The position numbers were made by a program, and so were the translations under genes. The notes beneath the pieces are model-generated. The model saw only the letters and a program-made list of their open reading frames with translations. It was not told the origin of the DNA and ran no database searches. Positions 11,322 through 21,879 of a DNA stretch of 64,000 nt are shown here, piece after piece. The stretch comes from Furcasterigmium furcatum (taxonomy: Eukaryota > Ascomycota > Sordariomycetes > Glomerellales > Plectosphaerellaceae). Position 1 is the stretch's first letter. Every line of letters begins with the position of its first letter. Location of the stretch: the NCBI GenBank assembly GCA_001599815.1, contig BCIA01000006.1, positions 4,776,961 to 4,840,960 on the forward strand, read 5' to 3'.

Positions 11322-13424
11322 CTAGATGCCACCCACGTCGCTCATCCAGAGATCGCCGCCAAACTCCAGAAAGGTAAGGTCATCCATCCCCATCCACCCA
11401 TCCGCCATCCCGTCATCTCCACCACATACCGCAGAGGCATCACCGACAACTCCGCCCGCCTCTGCCTGTTCAAATGCTTTGCTCCATATCGCCTTTGCAT
11501 TCCTCAGCATCGTGCCCAAGAGCGTGTAGGGATCCGACCCATCATCTCCCAGTCCTACGGCTGCAGGAACGGCTAGGAACAGCTGCGAAGTCTTGTCCAT
11601 CATCTCGGGCAGGTCAACGGCGGCTCTCACCGCCCGACTGTCCCACATAGACTCTCCTCCCCCGCCATTAGCATCGTTGTTATGAGTACGGTGCGGCGCC
11701 ATTGACAGACGGTAGACCATGTGTGTGGCCAGAGCATACTGTATCAGCGGACCCGTATGCATACCGAAGATCTCCTGGGGCGTGAATCCCACTATGCTTC
11801 TGAGGAGCTGTCCGACGGCCTCGATACAGGCGTGGAAGCACTCTGCCCTGCCAATATCAATCCAGCTTGACCCTGGCGGATCGCGAGGACGAGGCTGCAG
11901 AGGCAGTTCATTGATACTGGCTTCGATAAAAAGCAGATTGACCTGGACAGTCCCTGTGCAGTCCCGTCAGCTGAGCCACGAAACTCTAGTGGCACGTCAA
12001 ACATTTCTGAGGTAGGAGAAGGCTTACTGTTTTCGAGGACATCTTGGCGTAGAGACTGTCGGAGATTTCCCAAGCCCATCAAAAGCGCCTTGACGTGCAC
12101 CATCGGCGGCGGCTTTGACGGGTTGTATGCCTGTGGCTCGAAGAACCTCCACCCAGATGCTGCAATGACATCCTCGCCAATTCTGAAGGCACTGGCCATG
12201 GCGGCTAGCACTTCGTCTCCGGGAACTTCAGGCTCTTTCAAGAGATGATCCAGGCTGTCCTGCAGGTGTGGCGTCCATCGCATTGGCGGCGTCCTCAGGA
12301 AGAGTTGGACTCTGTGGCGGTTGGCTTAGAAAGTTCCATGGCGTTTCTCAGTGACTAGATGGAGCACTCACGTCGCGCATATACAATAAGCCGCAATCGC
12401 TGCTCTCCTCTCCTCGTATGTTCGTCTAATCGGAGGCAGCGGCAGGCGGAGGGGGTCAATGAACGCAGCTGTCGACTCGGTTTCCTTGCATATAGCCCAT
12501 CGGCCCACCCTATCGAGTCGGAGGTCAAAGACCAGCGAGGAAATCATGGAGGAGTAGCTGCTAGTAAATCTCTGGTCGGGGTATGAACACTTTATCCTAT
12601 GGGCAGGGACATGTCTGTCAGCGCCGTCTTGCTACTGTATCAACGGGGAGGGGGTAATAATACCACGAGATAAAGGTTATCAGACCGAGAAGAATGTCGA
12701 TGCTGCGCTCGAATTGTACCACGTATCGCTGGGCAATGACTGATCTGAACTCCAATTCTAGAGCCCTTCGTCTGGCATTTGATTTGCTGCATATCGTCAA
12801 CATCGCTAAGAAGAGAACTGGCTTCTCGCTGCGAAGCTGAGATGACCTAGCGACAGTGTGAGTCGAGAAGCAGGCGGCAGTCTTTGGCTGGACGTCCTAC
12901 GTGGTTTCAGGGGGGATATGCAGGATTGGGAAGGACTGCAAATGAAACTCCCTGAATGTCTTTAAGCACTCATCGTCTTCCGTCGAAGTTCTCGATTCGG
13001 CGTTGAGTCCCGTTACACCACTCGTACTGGACATGGACACACCGGTGGTTGTAGGCGGTCCTGGCTCGGTCTCCCGACCGCCACTGTCAGCTTCAACGAC
13101 GGGTACATGGTCCTCCTCCGTGGCGATGCTGCTCGACTCGCCAGTGCTCCGCGAATTTCGGATAGAGAGCAGGTTGACCAGATCGTCCAGCTTTTTCTCA
13201 AGCACGGCCGCGTTGTTCGGCTTCGGCCTCTTATGGGTCCTGCCCTTGCGCAAGACAGCAGAGGGCTGACACTGTCGACTGAGCCGGCGGCATCTCTCGC
13301 AGGCCGTCTCCGGACCTCGACCAATACATCTGGTCTTTGCCTTGGAACACGCCATACAGGCTTGACCGTAAGGTACAGACGGGGGCCTCTGACCGGCCCG
13401 GAGGGCACCAGCGACATCGTCCAT
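11322..13424 (-). CDS. Zn2Cys6 fungal transcription factor
   Basis: Nuclear GAL4-type regulator, probably controlling the neighbouring exporter and PLP enzyme. Five exons join in frame: 12901-13424, 12664-12846, 12372-12596, 12028-12311 and 11322-11953, giving 615 residues. The zinc cluster near residue 25 is C-x2-C-x6-C-x8-C-x2-C-x6-C (QACMACSKAKTRC, then ACERCRRLSRQC). A basic linker (RKGRTHKRPKPN) and a short dimerisation helix (LEKKLDDLVNLLS) follow. The middle region carries the familiar fungal regulator pattern FPILHIPPETT, KPVLFLAMLTICSKS, QRYVVQFERSIDILLGLITFISW and SSLVFDLRLDR. Start: ATG 13424 is chosen over an in-frame ATG at 13598 because the longer form would place a perfect inverted repeat inside coding sequence and adds nothing family-like. 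The target pathway is not known. Confidence 0.88.
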
Positions 13425-13545
13425 TCTTTTCAGGCGTAGAGCTACTCGCATATAGGGAGGAATAACGATCAATGAAATGAGTGGAAGGATGGGCGGCGGC
13501 ATTCGAAGGTGCTGAGGAGGCCGGCCAAAGCTGTTGATGAAGGGA

Positions 13546-13576
13546 CGGCGGGATTTACCAATCGCCAATCCCGCCG
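13546..13576. promoter_or_regulatory. Perfect inverted repeat upstream of the transcription factor, candidate autoregulatory site
   Basis: CGGCGGGATT at 13546-13555 and its exact reverse complement AATCCCGCCG at 13567-13576, separated by 11 nt. The outer CGG/CCG triplets are what Zn2Cys6 dimers typically contact. It lies 122-152 bp upstream of the chosen start codon. The same element recurs in the exporter/enzyme promoter. Binding is inferred. Confidence 0.65.
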
Positions 13577-14022
13577 AGGCACCCACCATTCCCTGCATGG
13601 TGCTCACTCATGGAGTCAGGCTTGTCCAAAGACAGGGGATACCCCGGCCAATGTGTCCGTGACATCTGCTGATATCGGGTGCTCATCGATTCCCAGCGTA
13701 GGCAACAATCCTACGGCAGCCTGGAGCCCGTCTGCCAGAGGCATCAATACTACCCAGGCAGGCACCCACCTCAGGACGCTACTTAATTCTCTCGAGAACC
13801 GCTGACCCGCGTCATTAAAGTTTTATTCAAAGAGACGAGGGCAATGATGTACTTTCAGAGATGTGAAGATAAGTCTTAGTTACAAGCTCCTTTAGCTAGG
13901 GAGTAAGAGTAGGGACGTTGGGCCCGTTGCCTGTAGGTAGATATGAGAAGATGTAGTTTACACAATGTACAATGAGGAGAAATCTATGATGGCATATTGA
14001 GCGGGCGAACGAAGAGGTGTCT
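13577..14022. other. Intergenic region, transcription factor / exporter
   Basis: About 450 bp upstream of the regulator and downstream of the exporter stop. The part from about 13800 to 13990 is A/T-rich and looks like exporter 3' UTR. No gene is seen. Confidence 0.55.
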
Positions 14023-16244
14023 CTATACGGCTTCCTTCGCCGCGACCGTCTCCGTCGTGCTGGTCGTCTCGGACTTCTTGTCCGCAGTCTTTCTCAAGTC
14101 AACCCATCCCATCCCAAAACTAGTCGCGAATGCGCAAACCGACGTGGCAACCATGAGGTATACGGCGTGGCTCACCGCTACCGAGTACGCGTCCAGCACC
14201 GCGGGCAACTCATCTGGCGGCACGAGTGCGCGCACAGCTTCGGCACTACTGCCTGCGGCAATGGCGTTCTCGGGGTTGACGGAGGGCACGTTTGCCATGA
14301 TCTGGTCAACCAAGGCTTCCTGGAACAGCGTGTTGGCGATGACGATGAAGACAGCGGCAAGGAAGTTCTGGATGAAGATGAGGATCGAGCTGCCGATGGC
14401 AATCTCAGCGGGCGGGAGGTTGTTTTGTATGGCGACGATGGGCTACAAACGATGGAATCACGGGTTAGTTGGCGATTCTTCCGCACTGGCGGCGGGAGCT
14501 CCGAGACCAAGACTCACCACTTGCATGCCGACGCCTCTGATGCCTGACATTACGAGGAAGCCGAAAACTTCCCCAAGAGTACTGGCCGCATCCCATGTAG
14601 ATATGAGTCCGAAGGTAACGGCAGATCCGGCGGCTGCCAGTGCAGCCCAAGGGATGTAATACCGCAGCCGAACCACTGAAAGATTGACACGGCGTCAGCC
14701 ATCCATCCGAACCAGCAACGCGCAAGCCAGAAATGACATTAGAGGGGCAAAAAAAACTTACTCAGGGCTCCGGAAAGCACAACAAAGAAGATCTGGGAGC
14801 CCACGCTTGGCAGGAGATACAAACCACTCGTCACGGGAGAGAGTCCCCTCACGGACTGCAGGTACATCGGGAAGAACGTGCCGCCGATGATGTTGGTCGA
14901 CATCAAGAAAGCCGAGGTCAGCGAGCTGCACCACATGACCCGCCTCGCCACCAGGCCCAGGGGGATCATGGCGTCGTCGCCGGTGCGCCATTCCCACGCG
15001 AGGAAGACGAGCATCAGGGCGCCAGCGCCGCAGAGGAGGCCGATGACCTCCCTCGAGTTCCAGGTGTACTCGGAAGCGCCAAACTGCAGAGCCAGGAGGA
15101 ACATGATGGATGCTGGAGCGAAAAGAGCGAATCCCGTAAGATCAAAGCGCGGGAGGAGACTGCGGAGGAACGGCAGGGTGATTTTGGACTTGGGCATCTG
15201 GTCGCGGATGGTGATGAAGACGAGGAAGATGGCCGCGACACCTCCGAGGGGCAGATTGAGCCAGAAACCTGTTCACGGGGGCAGTTGTGAGCAACGTTCG
15301 TCCAAAAGGGGAGATACTGGGTGAAGAGAAGACGACTCCTTACACCAGCGCCAGGTAGAATACTCGGTGAACACGCCGCCCAGGACAGGCCCGGCGATGA
15401 TGCCAATCTGGGCCACTACAGGCCGCTGTCAGTATACTGAACGTGATGAGACGTGAAGGGCGAAGAGGTGCCTACCGCCAAAGGCGATGCCGTTGTACAC
15501 TGAGTGGCAGAGGGTGTCAGCTGGGATGCTCAGTCCGCGAGAAGAAGGAATCCAACTTACTAGGCCGTTTATCCGGCGACACGGCACCAGCCAGTATTGT
15601 TAGAGTACCGTTGAACAGACCGGAGCTTCCCATCCCAGCAATCGCTCTTCCGACGATGAGCATGGTGGAAGACGTTGCGGCACCGCAGATGACGGACCCC
15701 AGCTCGAAAACGAGAAAGAATCCTAGGTAGGTCCACTAGTAGAAACAGTCTGTTAGGATGAATCCTCACCAGCGAGAACGATTACGGGGATTCAGCAGTC
15801 AAGTCGAACCTTTGTGCTGAAGTAGGTGTACATCTTGCCCGTCAGCGGCTGGACGGTGGCGCTGGCGAGCTGGTAAGCGCCGACGTACCACCCGATATCT
15901 TCGAGGCGGTTGAAGTCGCTGGTGATCTGAGGGATGGCCGTGCTGATGATGGTGATGTCGAGCATGGCCAGCATCATCACGACGGTGATGCCACTCATCA
16001 CTGTGAACAGCTTCAAGCCTGCGAGATACTCCGGAGGTGTGTCGGGCGCTTCATCCTGGACACTGCTGTTTTTCTCGCCGTCGTTCTCGCCCTCGGCGTC
16101 GCATTTCGTTGCTGGCCCATCCGAGGACTCGGCTGATGTCGGCCCTCCTGTTGCAGTTTCGGTCGCTGGCGCGGTGATGGGTCGACTATCCACGGCGAAG
16201 TCGGCCTTGTCCGTGTTGACGGACGTGCTAACGGCCGTACTCAT
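14023..16244 (-). CDS. MFS drug:H+ antiporter, DHA2 family (14 TM exporter)
   Basis: Proton-driven exporter of the major facilitator superfamily, likely in the plasma membrane. Seven exons: 15810-16244, 15561-15735, 15476-15499, 15344-15415, 14762-15268, 14518-14675 and 14023-14442, all GT-AG and in phase, giving 596 residues. A hydrophilic cytosolic N-terminus of about 75 residues precedes TM1, which carries LDITIISTAIPQI at about residue 95. GRAIAGMGSSG near 174-184 and the antiporter signature GIIAGPVLGGVFTE near 217-230 follow; then WCFWLNLPLGG, which is characteristic of DHA2 proteins. The C-terminus is a Lys/Thr-rich tail. A 24-nt micro-exon (15476-15499) lies inside the transporter core. 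The gene shares its promoter with the divergent PLP enzyme and lies next to a Zn2Cys6 gene, suggesting regulated export of a metabolite or toxicant. The substrate is unknown. Confidence 0.92.
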
Positions 16245-16377
16245 CTTGGCCGGATGTTCAACACATTCGAGGGGATAGATGAAGGAGAGCGAATGCGCGG
16301 CATGGTCATGCAACCTTTCCAGCGGCGACCTGTAGGATATTAAAGAGATCAGCTTCTTCTTAACCCCCCCGGCCTCG

Positions 16378-16387
16378 AATCCCGCCG
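16378..16387. promoter_or_regulatory. Single AATCCCGCCG half-site
   Basis: Exact copy of the right arm of the repeat found upstream of the transcription factor, 134-143 bp upstream of the exporter start. I find no matching left arm beside it. Confidence 0.5.
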
Positions 16388-16466
16388 CTCGGCGTTCGGC
16401 ACGTAAGCTGCAGGTCACGCAGGGACTTTTGTTGGCGATGGGTGTTCGCGACCCGATCAATCGACC

Positions 16467-16498
16467 CGCCGGGATTGACAGCTTTCGCAATCCCGCCG
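16467..16498. promoter_or_regulatory. Inverted repeat in the divergent promoter, candidate Zn2Cys6 site
   Basis: CGCCGGGATTG at 16467-16477 and CAATCCCGCCG at 16488-16498 with a 10-nt spacer; the arms pair at 10 of 11 positions. Taking only the 10-nt core, the spacer is 12 nt against 11 nt in the copy upstream of the regulator. It is 223 bp or more from the exporter start and 426 bp from the enzyme start. Confidence 0.6.
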
Positions 16499-16923
16499 CC
16501 TGTCACGTCACTGACAGCGCTGCAGCTGTTGGCTTGCATACCTACTACTCTCGCCAGGTTGATACTTAGAGCTTATGTCATTTCCTCCACCCTCATATGT
16601 GTCTCGAGGCCTCGACCTTTCTTGTCAGATGGATTGTAGCAGAGCTGCCCAGTTCAATGATGGTGAAGAGTGCAAGCCGCCATGACCCAAAAGGGGCTCC
16701 ATCCAATGCAATTATGACTAATAATTGACCGCGAGGGCCCGGCCCGGCTTGCAAGACTGAACTTAGTATCGGCTCCAGGGCCACTCACTATCCAGAGACC
16801 ATAATTCTTCGACTCTAACATCGCTGACTGAGGTGCCTCATCAACGACTCTTTTGAGAACAATCTTCGAGCCCCGTTCGATACACACCGGTCTGTCACAC
16901 TACCTTCACGACAGCACCTCGCC

Positions 16924-17802
16924 ATGAGCCAACAGTTTGAGCTCTTCACGTCCCTTCGCAGAGATGAGGGTCTGAAGAAGATACCCGAGAGCGGCCCAGA
17001 AAACGCTGGGTTCAACTACGCCAGGGCGTCGCCCTGTTACATGCTCGACTACCACAGGGACCGCATGCTGAGCGGAGCCACTCACTGGAACTGGACAGCT
17101 GCCATAGCCGTGTTGCAGGGGGGCGAGGGCCTGCAGCGTCTCGGTGACTTGATAGAGTCGACCATCGCTGGCAAGGGCGATCCTCTGCTTGTCAAGGTCC
17201 TACTCACCCGAGACGGCCACCTGTCCTGCCAGTCCTTGATTGTTCCCGCGGTCCCCCCGGTGAACCTCTTCCCCAAGCGGTTCCCGCCCCCCGGTGCCTC
17301 ACTCACTGAGGGCGACCCGTCTCAAGACAATGTCTACGAGATTGTGGTAGATGCGGAGACCACGGCACGGTCCGAATACACTCACTTCAAAACGACGAAA
17401 CGAGCCATGTATGACGGGGCGCGGGCCCGTGCTGGCATGGCCCCCAAAGATAAAAAGGAGGTTCTCCTCGTCAACCATAAGGACGGCTCCATAATGGAAG
17501 GGAGTATCACCACGCCTTGGTTCTGGAGGGATGGCAGATGGGTAACGCCTCCGGTTCCCAGTCCGTTCAGCCTGGAAGAGGGGACCGGTGGCCAGGATGG
17601 AACCACCCGGCGATGGGCTCTCGAACGGTACGTATGACAACTGCCCTGAACATGCTGTGAGAGAGACGAGTGCTGAGTATCCTGCAGAGGCCTGGCCGTG
17701 GAAGAGGCTGTCCATGCCAGTAGCCTTGTTGAGGGAGAGGAGTGCTGGATCAGCAACGGAGTGAGAGGCTTTATATATGGCAGGGTCCATCTGGCGCCCT
17801 AG
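16924..17802 (+). CDS. Aminodeoxychorismate lyase-like class IV PLP enzyme
   Basis: Fold-type IV pyridoxal-phosphate enzyme resembling PabC/ABZ2, which splits 4-amino-4-deoxychorismate into p-aminobenzoate and pyruvate on the folate route. Two exons (16924-17627 and 17688-17802) give 272 residues. The N-terminal substrate loop contains LDYHRDRML at about 41-49. The likely catalytic lysine is K156 in HFKTTKR, and the conserved glutamate is E192 in IMEGSITTPWFW. GGQDGTTRRWALER is the cofactor-phosphate region, and the second exon restores GLAVEEAVHASSLVEGEECWISNGVRG and a short end HLAP. All key positions of the family are kept, so it should be active as a lyase or an aminotransferase. Whether it is the housekeeping ABZ2 or a specialised paralogue cannot be told here. 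The shared promoter with an exporter favours a specialised role. Confidence 0.85.
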
Positions 17803-19629
17803 TCCCAGTGACATGACCCGAGTGAGTCGCATGAACTACCTTGGTAGGTATTCAGGGCCAGTGGCTGCTTGCAGAGCCGGGAAGCCCGCTCACACTAGAA
17901 GCAGAAGCGTTTGTGGTGGGGCATGCGGGTAGAGAAGAACCAGCAGGTTGATGCTGCTCCTCGCTCCTCCTGGAGCTCTCGAACCAGTCAGTGGCCTCGT
18001 GACCAACTGCTCGACATACTTCAAGCCAACTGTCAATGCGGGGAAGGCCTGGGTGTCCAGCTGGTCCCACTTCAAGCCGTCGATACGGTGCAACCTCGTG
18101 CGCAAGCTTCGGGCCTTGGAGAGCTCTAAGCGGCGCCGACCTTGCGAAGCTCCCCTCCAGTGGCGACGCCAGTGCTGAGGTGTGGTCGAGCTGGGCGATG
18201 GATGATGTGATGCGCATTGGGAGCTGTGATGGCAGGCCGATGCGTTGAAGACCTACGAAGAGCTGCGCAGCTTGCTGCCCAGTGCTACTACTGGTAGCGG
18301 CCACTGAATCGGCATCGGACAGTCGCAGGAGATTGTGTTGCCTGCCCAATGGCCGGCCGGTTGGTTGGCTGGTCTCGAGAAGGTGGTCTGCAGCACTGCA
18401 TCATAACGGCATCAAGGGCCAGATAACGGTCGCGAAAGGCTGAGATAAGTAGGCATACATATATGGACGGTCTCTTTCCTCAATGGGCGGCCGGGACGGA
18501 ATTGATCGGGTCGGATGGACGTGGCTCGAGGAACTTGCAGCTGCACTGACAACAAGGCCACGGCGTGCGTGCTTTTGCGCTTGAGACAAGAGACGGGGAC
18601 GGAGTCGGAGACGTGGGATGTTTTGGCTCCTGCGACGTCAGCGTTGACCAGTGGGACCGAGTCTGGACATGCGTTGACCACGCGATACTGGCAGGCTTTC
18701 TGTGCGATTTTGATGCTGGTCGGTGCTTGTCAAGACGGGACCCGCCAGAGAGAGAGCGACGGAGAGTCTTGGTGTTGCCGCATGAGGGAGAGTTAACGTC
18801 TGTTTCGCAACTTCCCACTCTCTGCCTGCCATCTTATGCAAGGCGATCGATGTGACGGAGGGACGTCGCGCACCTCCCAGCTGCATCACTAGACGGCCGC
18901 GGCACAGTGCGGGATGCGTCACGTCCACCTCGCCCCAGGGGCCTCAGCACCAGCTAGCGGACCACCAACGCGCCCAGCGCCCCGACTCCCCACTGTCCGT
19001 CCGCCCAGCCCTCAACTGAATTCCACCGGCTGCCCAAAGGATCGGAGCCAGCCCGGGTTGAGGCGATTGAGGCAAGAGGAAAATCTGTGCTTCCAGCTTC
19101 CCCGACGGTGCTTTTGCCTCATCATCACCATCACCACCACCACCCCATCAACGCACCTCCCATCCACGCTTCTCCCCAGAAGTGGTGCAATTCATCCACC
19201 CCCCTCTGCCCTTTCGCTAGACGCAGAGACCCGACCCGTCGCCGAGGAAGGAGACCTGACCAGCCGCCCGTCGTAGGATCCATCTCCCCGACGACTCCTC
19301 CCTCCCAAGCTCCGGCATCCTCGCTCGCCCGGCCCTGCCTGCCTGACCTGACTGCCCAGACGTCACATCATTCTGCCGCCCGCCTCCATTGCTCTTGGAT
19401 TCAATTCTGCCACGCTCGCTCTCGATTCTCTATTGCCGCAGGGCGGTCCATTTCCACCGCAGTCCCCGCCGTCGCTACGTACGACTCGCTCTTTGTTTTA
19501 CGAATCGGTTCCGGTCTCAACTGCCACCGCATGATTCTGGCACCTCGTCGCCGCTCCATCTCCCTCCTCTCCCCCCGACCTCTGCGCACCTCTCCCTTTC
19601 CCGCGTAAGAGCGCCTTCCGTCCGCGAAC
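17803..19629. other. Intergenic region, PLP enzyme / Barentsz-like gene
   Basis: About 1.8 kb. From roughly 18900 onward the sequence is C-rich and T/C-rich, probably promoter and leader of the next gene, with several upstream ATGs. A minus frame near 17890-18105 reads superficially protein-like but has no start context, partner exon or known motif. No gene is called. Confidence 0.55.
19119..19144. repeat. CAT/CAC simple repeat
   Basis: Short run of CAT and CAC triplets in the presumed leader of the Barentsz-like gene. Confidence 0.8.
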
Positions 19630-21879
19630 ATGGCTGCCGTCCGGCGCAGAAAGATGATCGGTCGCAAGCGAAGGGTGGAGGATGAGGAAGGAGGGCCCGA
19701 CCAGCTCGACCTGGACGACGACTCTTTGACGGAGGGTTCCATCGGCACCGACGACGGCGAAAACGACGCTGATAGTGACACGAGCAACCTGGACGACGCT
19801 TCTCCCGTCGGCCCGAACGCAAGGAAGCCCAAAGCAGCTGGGAATGGGGCTCCGAAGCACCCGGCCCCGTCGACCTCAAATCTGCCTCTCGTTGCCGACA
19901 GCAGGCCGGCAGCGGACACGCAGGCCATGATGCAAGGCCTGCCCATCAAGCGCGAGGCTGAGGACGATGTCGGGACCAACTTTGACGACGCCGCATCCAC
20001 TGCGGATGCGAAGCCTGCGCCCAAGGGCCCGCTGGTGGTCAGCTCCAGCTCGGCGAACAGGCAGCCTGCTGAACCCCAGGGCGATCGTCGACGCCGTGAA
20101 CACGAGGAGTACAAGCGCAGACGGGACGAAGACCCAGCCTTCGTCCCTAACAGGGGGGCTTTCTTCATGCACGATCACCGTCACGCTGGACCCGCCGCGA
20201 ACGGCTTCAGGCCCTTCGGCCGTGGTCGTGGCCGAGGTGGTCGAGGTGGTGGCATTGGAGGCCCCTTTGCGCCGTTCAAGTAAGTCGACGAGCCTCTCCA
20301 TTTTGGTGGTACATTGCCCTTCGGGACTCCCTAGCTCACATGCAGTAGTCAATTCCAGGCCCCATCCGACCCTCTGACCAGCGGACAGTGGGCTCACGAT
20401 ATGCACGAAGCCGTTGCCGCGCCGCCACCTGCCAGGCCGACTCGACACATCCCCGACGACGAAGGCCTTCCCAACGGCAATGGTTACATCCCTCAATGCC
20501 CTCCCAACGCAACGCCGATCAACCGCACCATGTCAACGGAGAGACAGCTGGGCAAGGTCCAGGTGAAGGTTTACCTGCCGATCCTGGGCAAGGGGCCCGT
20601 CGTCTCCGGGGCAATGTCAGTCAAGCAGTACACCAAGCTGCCCGACCATCGGCCTCCTCTCAGGCGAGACAAGCCTGTCCGAATCTCCCTCCCGGACAAC
20701 CCGCCCAAATACATATACCCTGCCGTTGACAGGTCCTTCATCTTCATCCCCCGAGCCATGAGGCCCAATCAACAGCGCGGTCCCCGCGGCAAGCCCCGGT
20801 CAGGGCTGGGCTCCATGGGCGGCTTCTCTCGCCGCACGAGTGTCTTCGGTGGCAGCTACTACGGCAGCGCGTACTCGCCCAGCATTGCCCTTAGCAGGCG
20901 GTCTTCTCTGGCTCCGGATGGGCGCGACTACTTGTTCTCCCCAACGGGCTCCGTGGCGTCTCGGCCTCCCATGCCCATCGACAACCCCAGGCCTGTTGTG
21001 CGTCTGCCGCCCTCGGCACAACCCCCGATGCAGCCGCCGGTCGGTCCCGGTATGATGATTCCCATGGAGCAACAACCTTTCCAGCCTCCCATGCCGCAGC
21101 CGATGCCGCAGAACGAACCCTCGATCAACGACTTCCCGGCTCCGCAGAACCACCCACTGCCTCAGAGGCCTGTCATCCAAGAGAACCGGGGCCAGCCCAT
21201 CATGCATCAGCCTCGGCCCCAGAAGACGGTGTCTGTGGCTGACATTGAGTCGCCCTCGCTCAATCAACAACCGTTTGATCAGGCTTTCCACCAGCAGGTG
21301 CCTGTCCAGGTCTCGAACGGGCTGGGTCACGACGGCCACGCTCGCCGGCCGTCCTACTCGACCCAGCACTCTGCTGGCACCCCTGTATCGCAGATTCCCG
21401 AGCGTGCCATCCACGCTGCGCCCTTCCAGCCCAATCCCTACCAGCAGCAGCAGCAGCAGCCGCAAGGCTACTACGGCCAGCCGTGGGGTATGATGCAACC
21501 TCAACAAAGCTACTACTATTCTCCCCAGTACAGCGGAAACAACATGGGACCCACCGCTTCAGGAGGCCCCTTCGTTCCTGGTTCGCAGCAGAGCCAAGGA
21601 CAGGGCTACAATGCCCAACCGCAGGGCGAGCAGGCACCCGGACCGCAATATGGCCAGCAAGGCGGAGCGGGCATGGTGGCTCAGGAAGTCAACGGCATGG
21701 TCTACTACTACGACCCGTCGCAGGTGCAGCAGCCGATGACGACCTACCCCGGATACCAACAGCCTTCTCAAGGTTATGGCGGCTCGGGCGTCCCAGGCAT
21801 GGCGGGTATGGTGACGCCAAGTCCCGACGGGCTCTACTACCCACAGCAAGGACCTGGCATGATGTACTACCCGCAGTAG
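19630..21879 (+). CDS. Barentsz/CASC3 (Btz-domain) RGG protein, candidate exon-junction-complex component
   Basis: RNA-binding scaffold of the exon junction complex, which clamps eIF4A3 on spliced mRNA. Exons 19630-20279 and 20346-21879 give 727 residues. The N-terminus is basic then acidic. The two halves of the Btz motif are visible: DEDPAFVPNRGAFFMHD at about 167-182 and GQWAHDMHEA at about 230-239. They are separated by an RGG-like stretch (GRGRGRGGRGGG, about 197-208). The intron falls between the halves and only splicing joins them, which supports the model. After a conserved-looking segment (QLGKVQVKVYLPILGKG) the rest is low complexity, rich in Pro, Gln, Met and Tyr, with a CAG-encoded Gln run near 21442. 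This fits an EJC or translation/decay adaptor. The function is inferred from the motif. Confidence 0.82.
21442..21459 (+). repeat. CAG triplet repeat encoding poly-Gln
   Basis: Six consecutive CAG codons within the disordered C-terminal half of the Btz-domain protein; a possible length-variable site between strains. Confidence 0.85.

Larger units (their letters stand above)
16245..16923. promoter_or_regulatory. Divergent promoter, exporter / PLP enzyme
   Basis: 679 bp between two start codons pointing apart. It contains an inverted repeat at 16467-16498 and a single copy of the half-site at 16378-16387, both matching the repeat upstream of the transcription factor. This supports joint control of both flanking genes. 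Confidence 0.65.

Noticed and set aside
13425..13598. N-terminal extension of the Zn2Cys6 protein from ATG 13598
   Set aside because: The extra residues look non-conserved and would bury a perfect inverted repeat in the coding region.
17890..18349. Minus-strand frames near the PLP enzyme, including one reading GLKWDQLDTQAFPALTVGLKY
   Set aside because: Considered as a remnant of another regulator, but no zinc cluster, start or neighbouring exon could be joined, and all three plus-strand frames are equally open.
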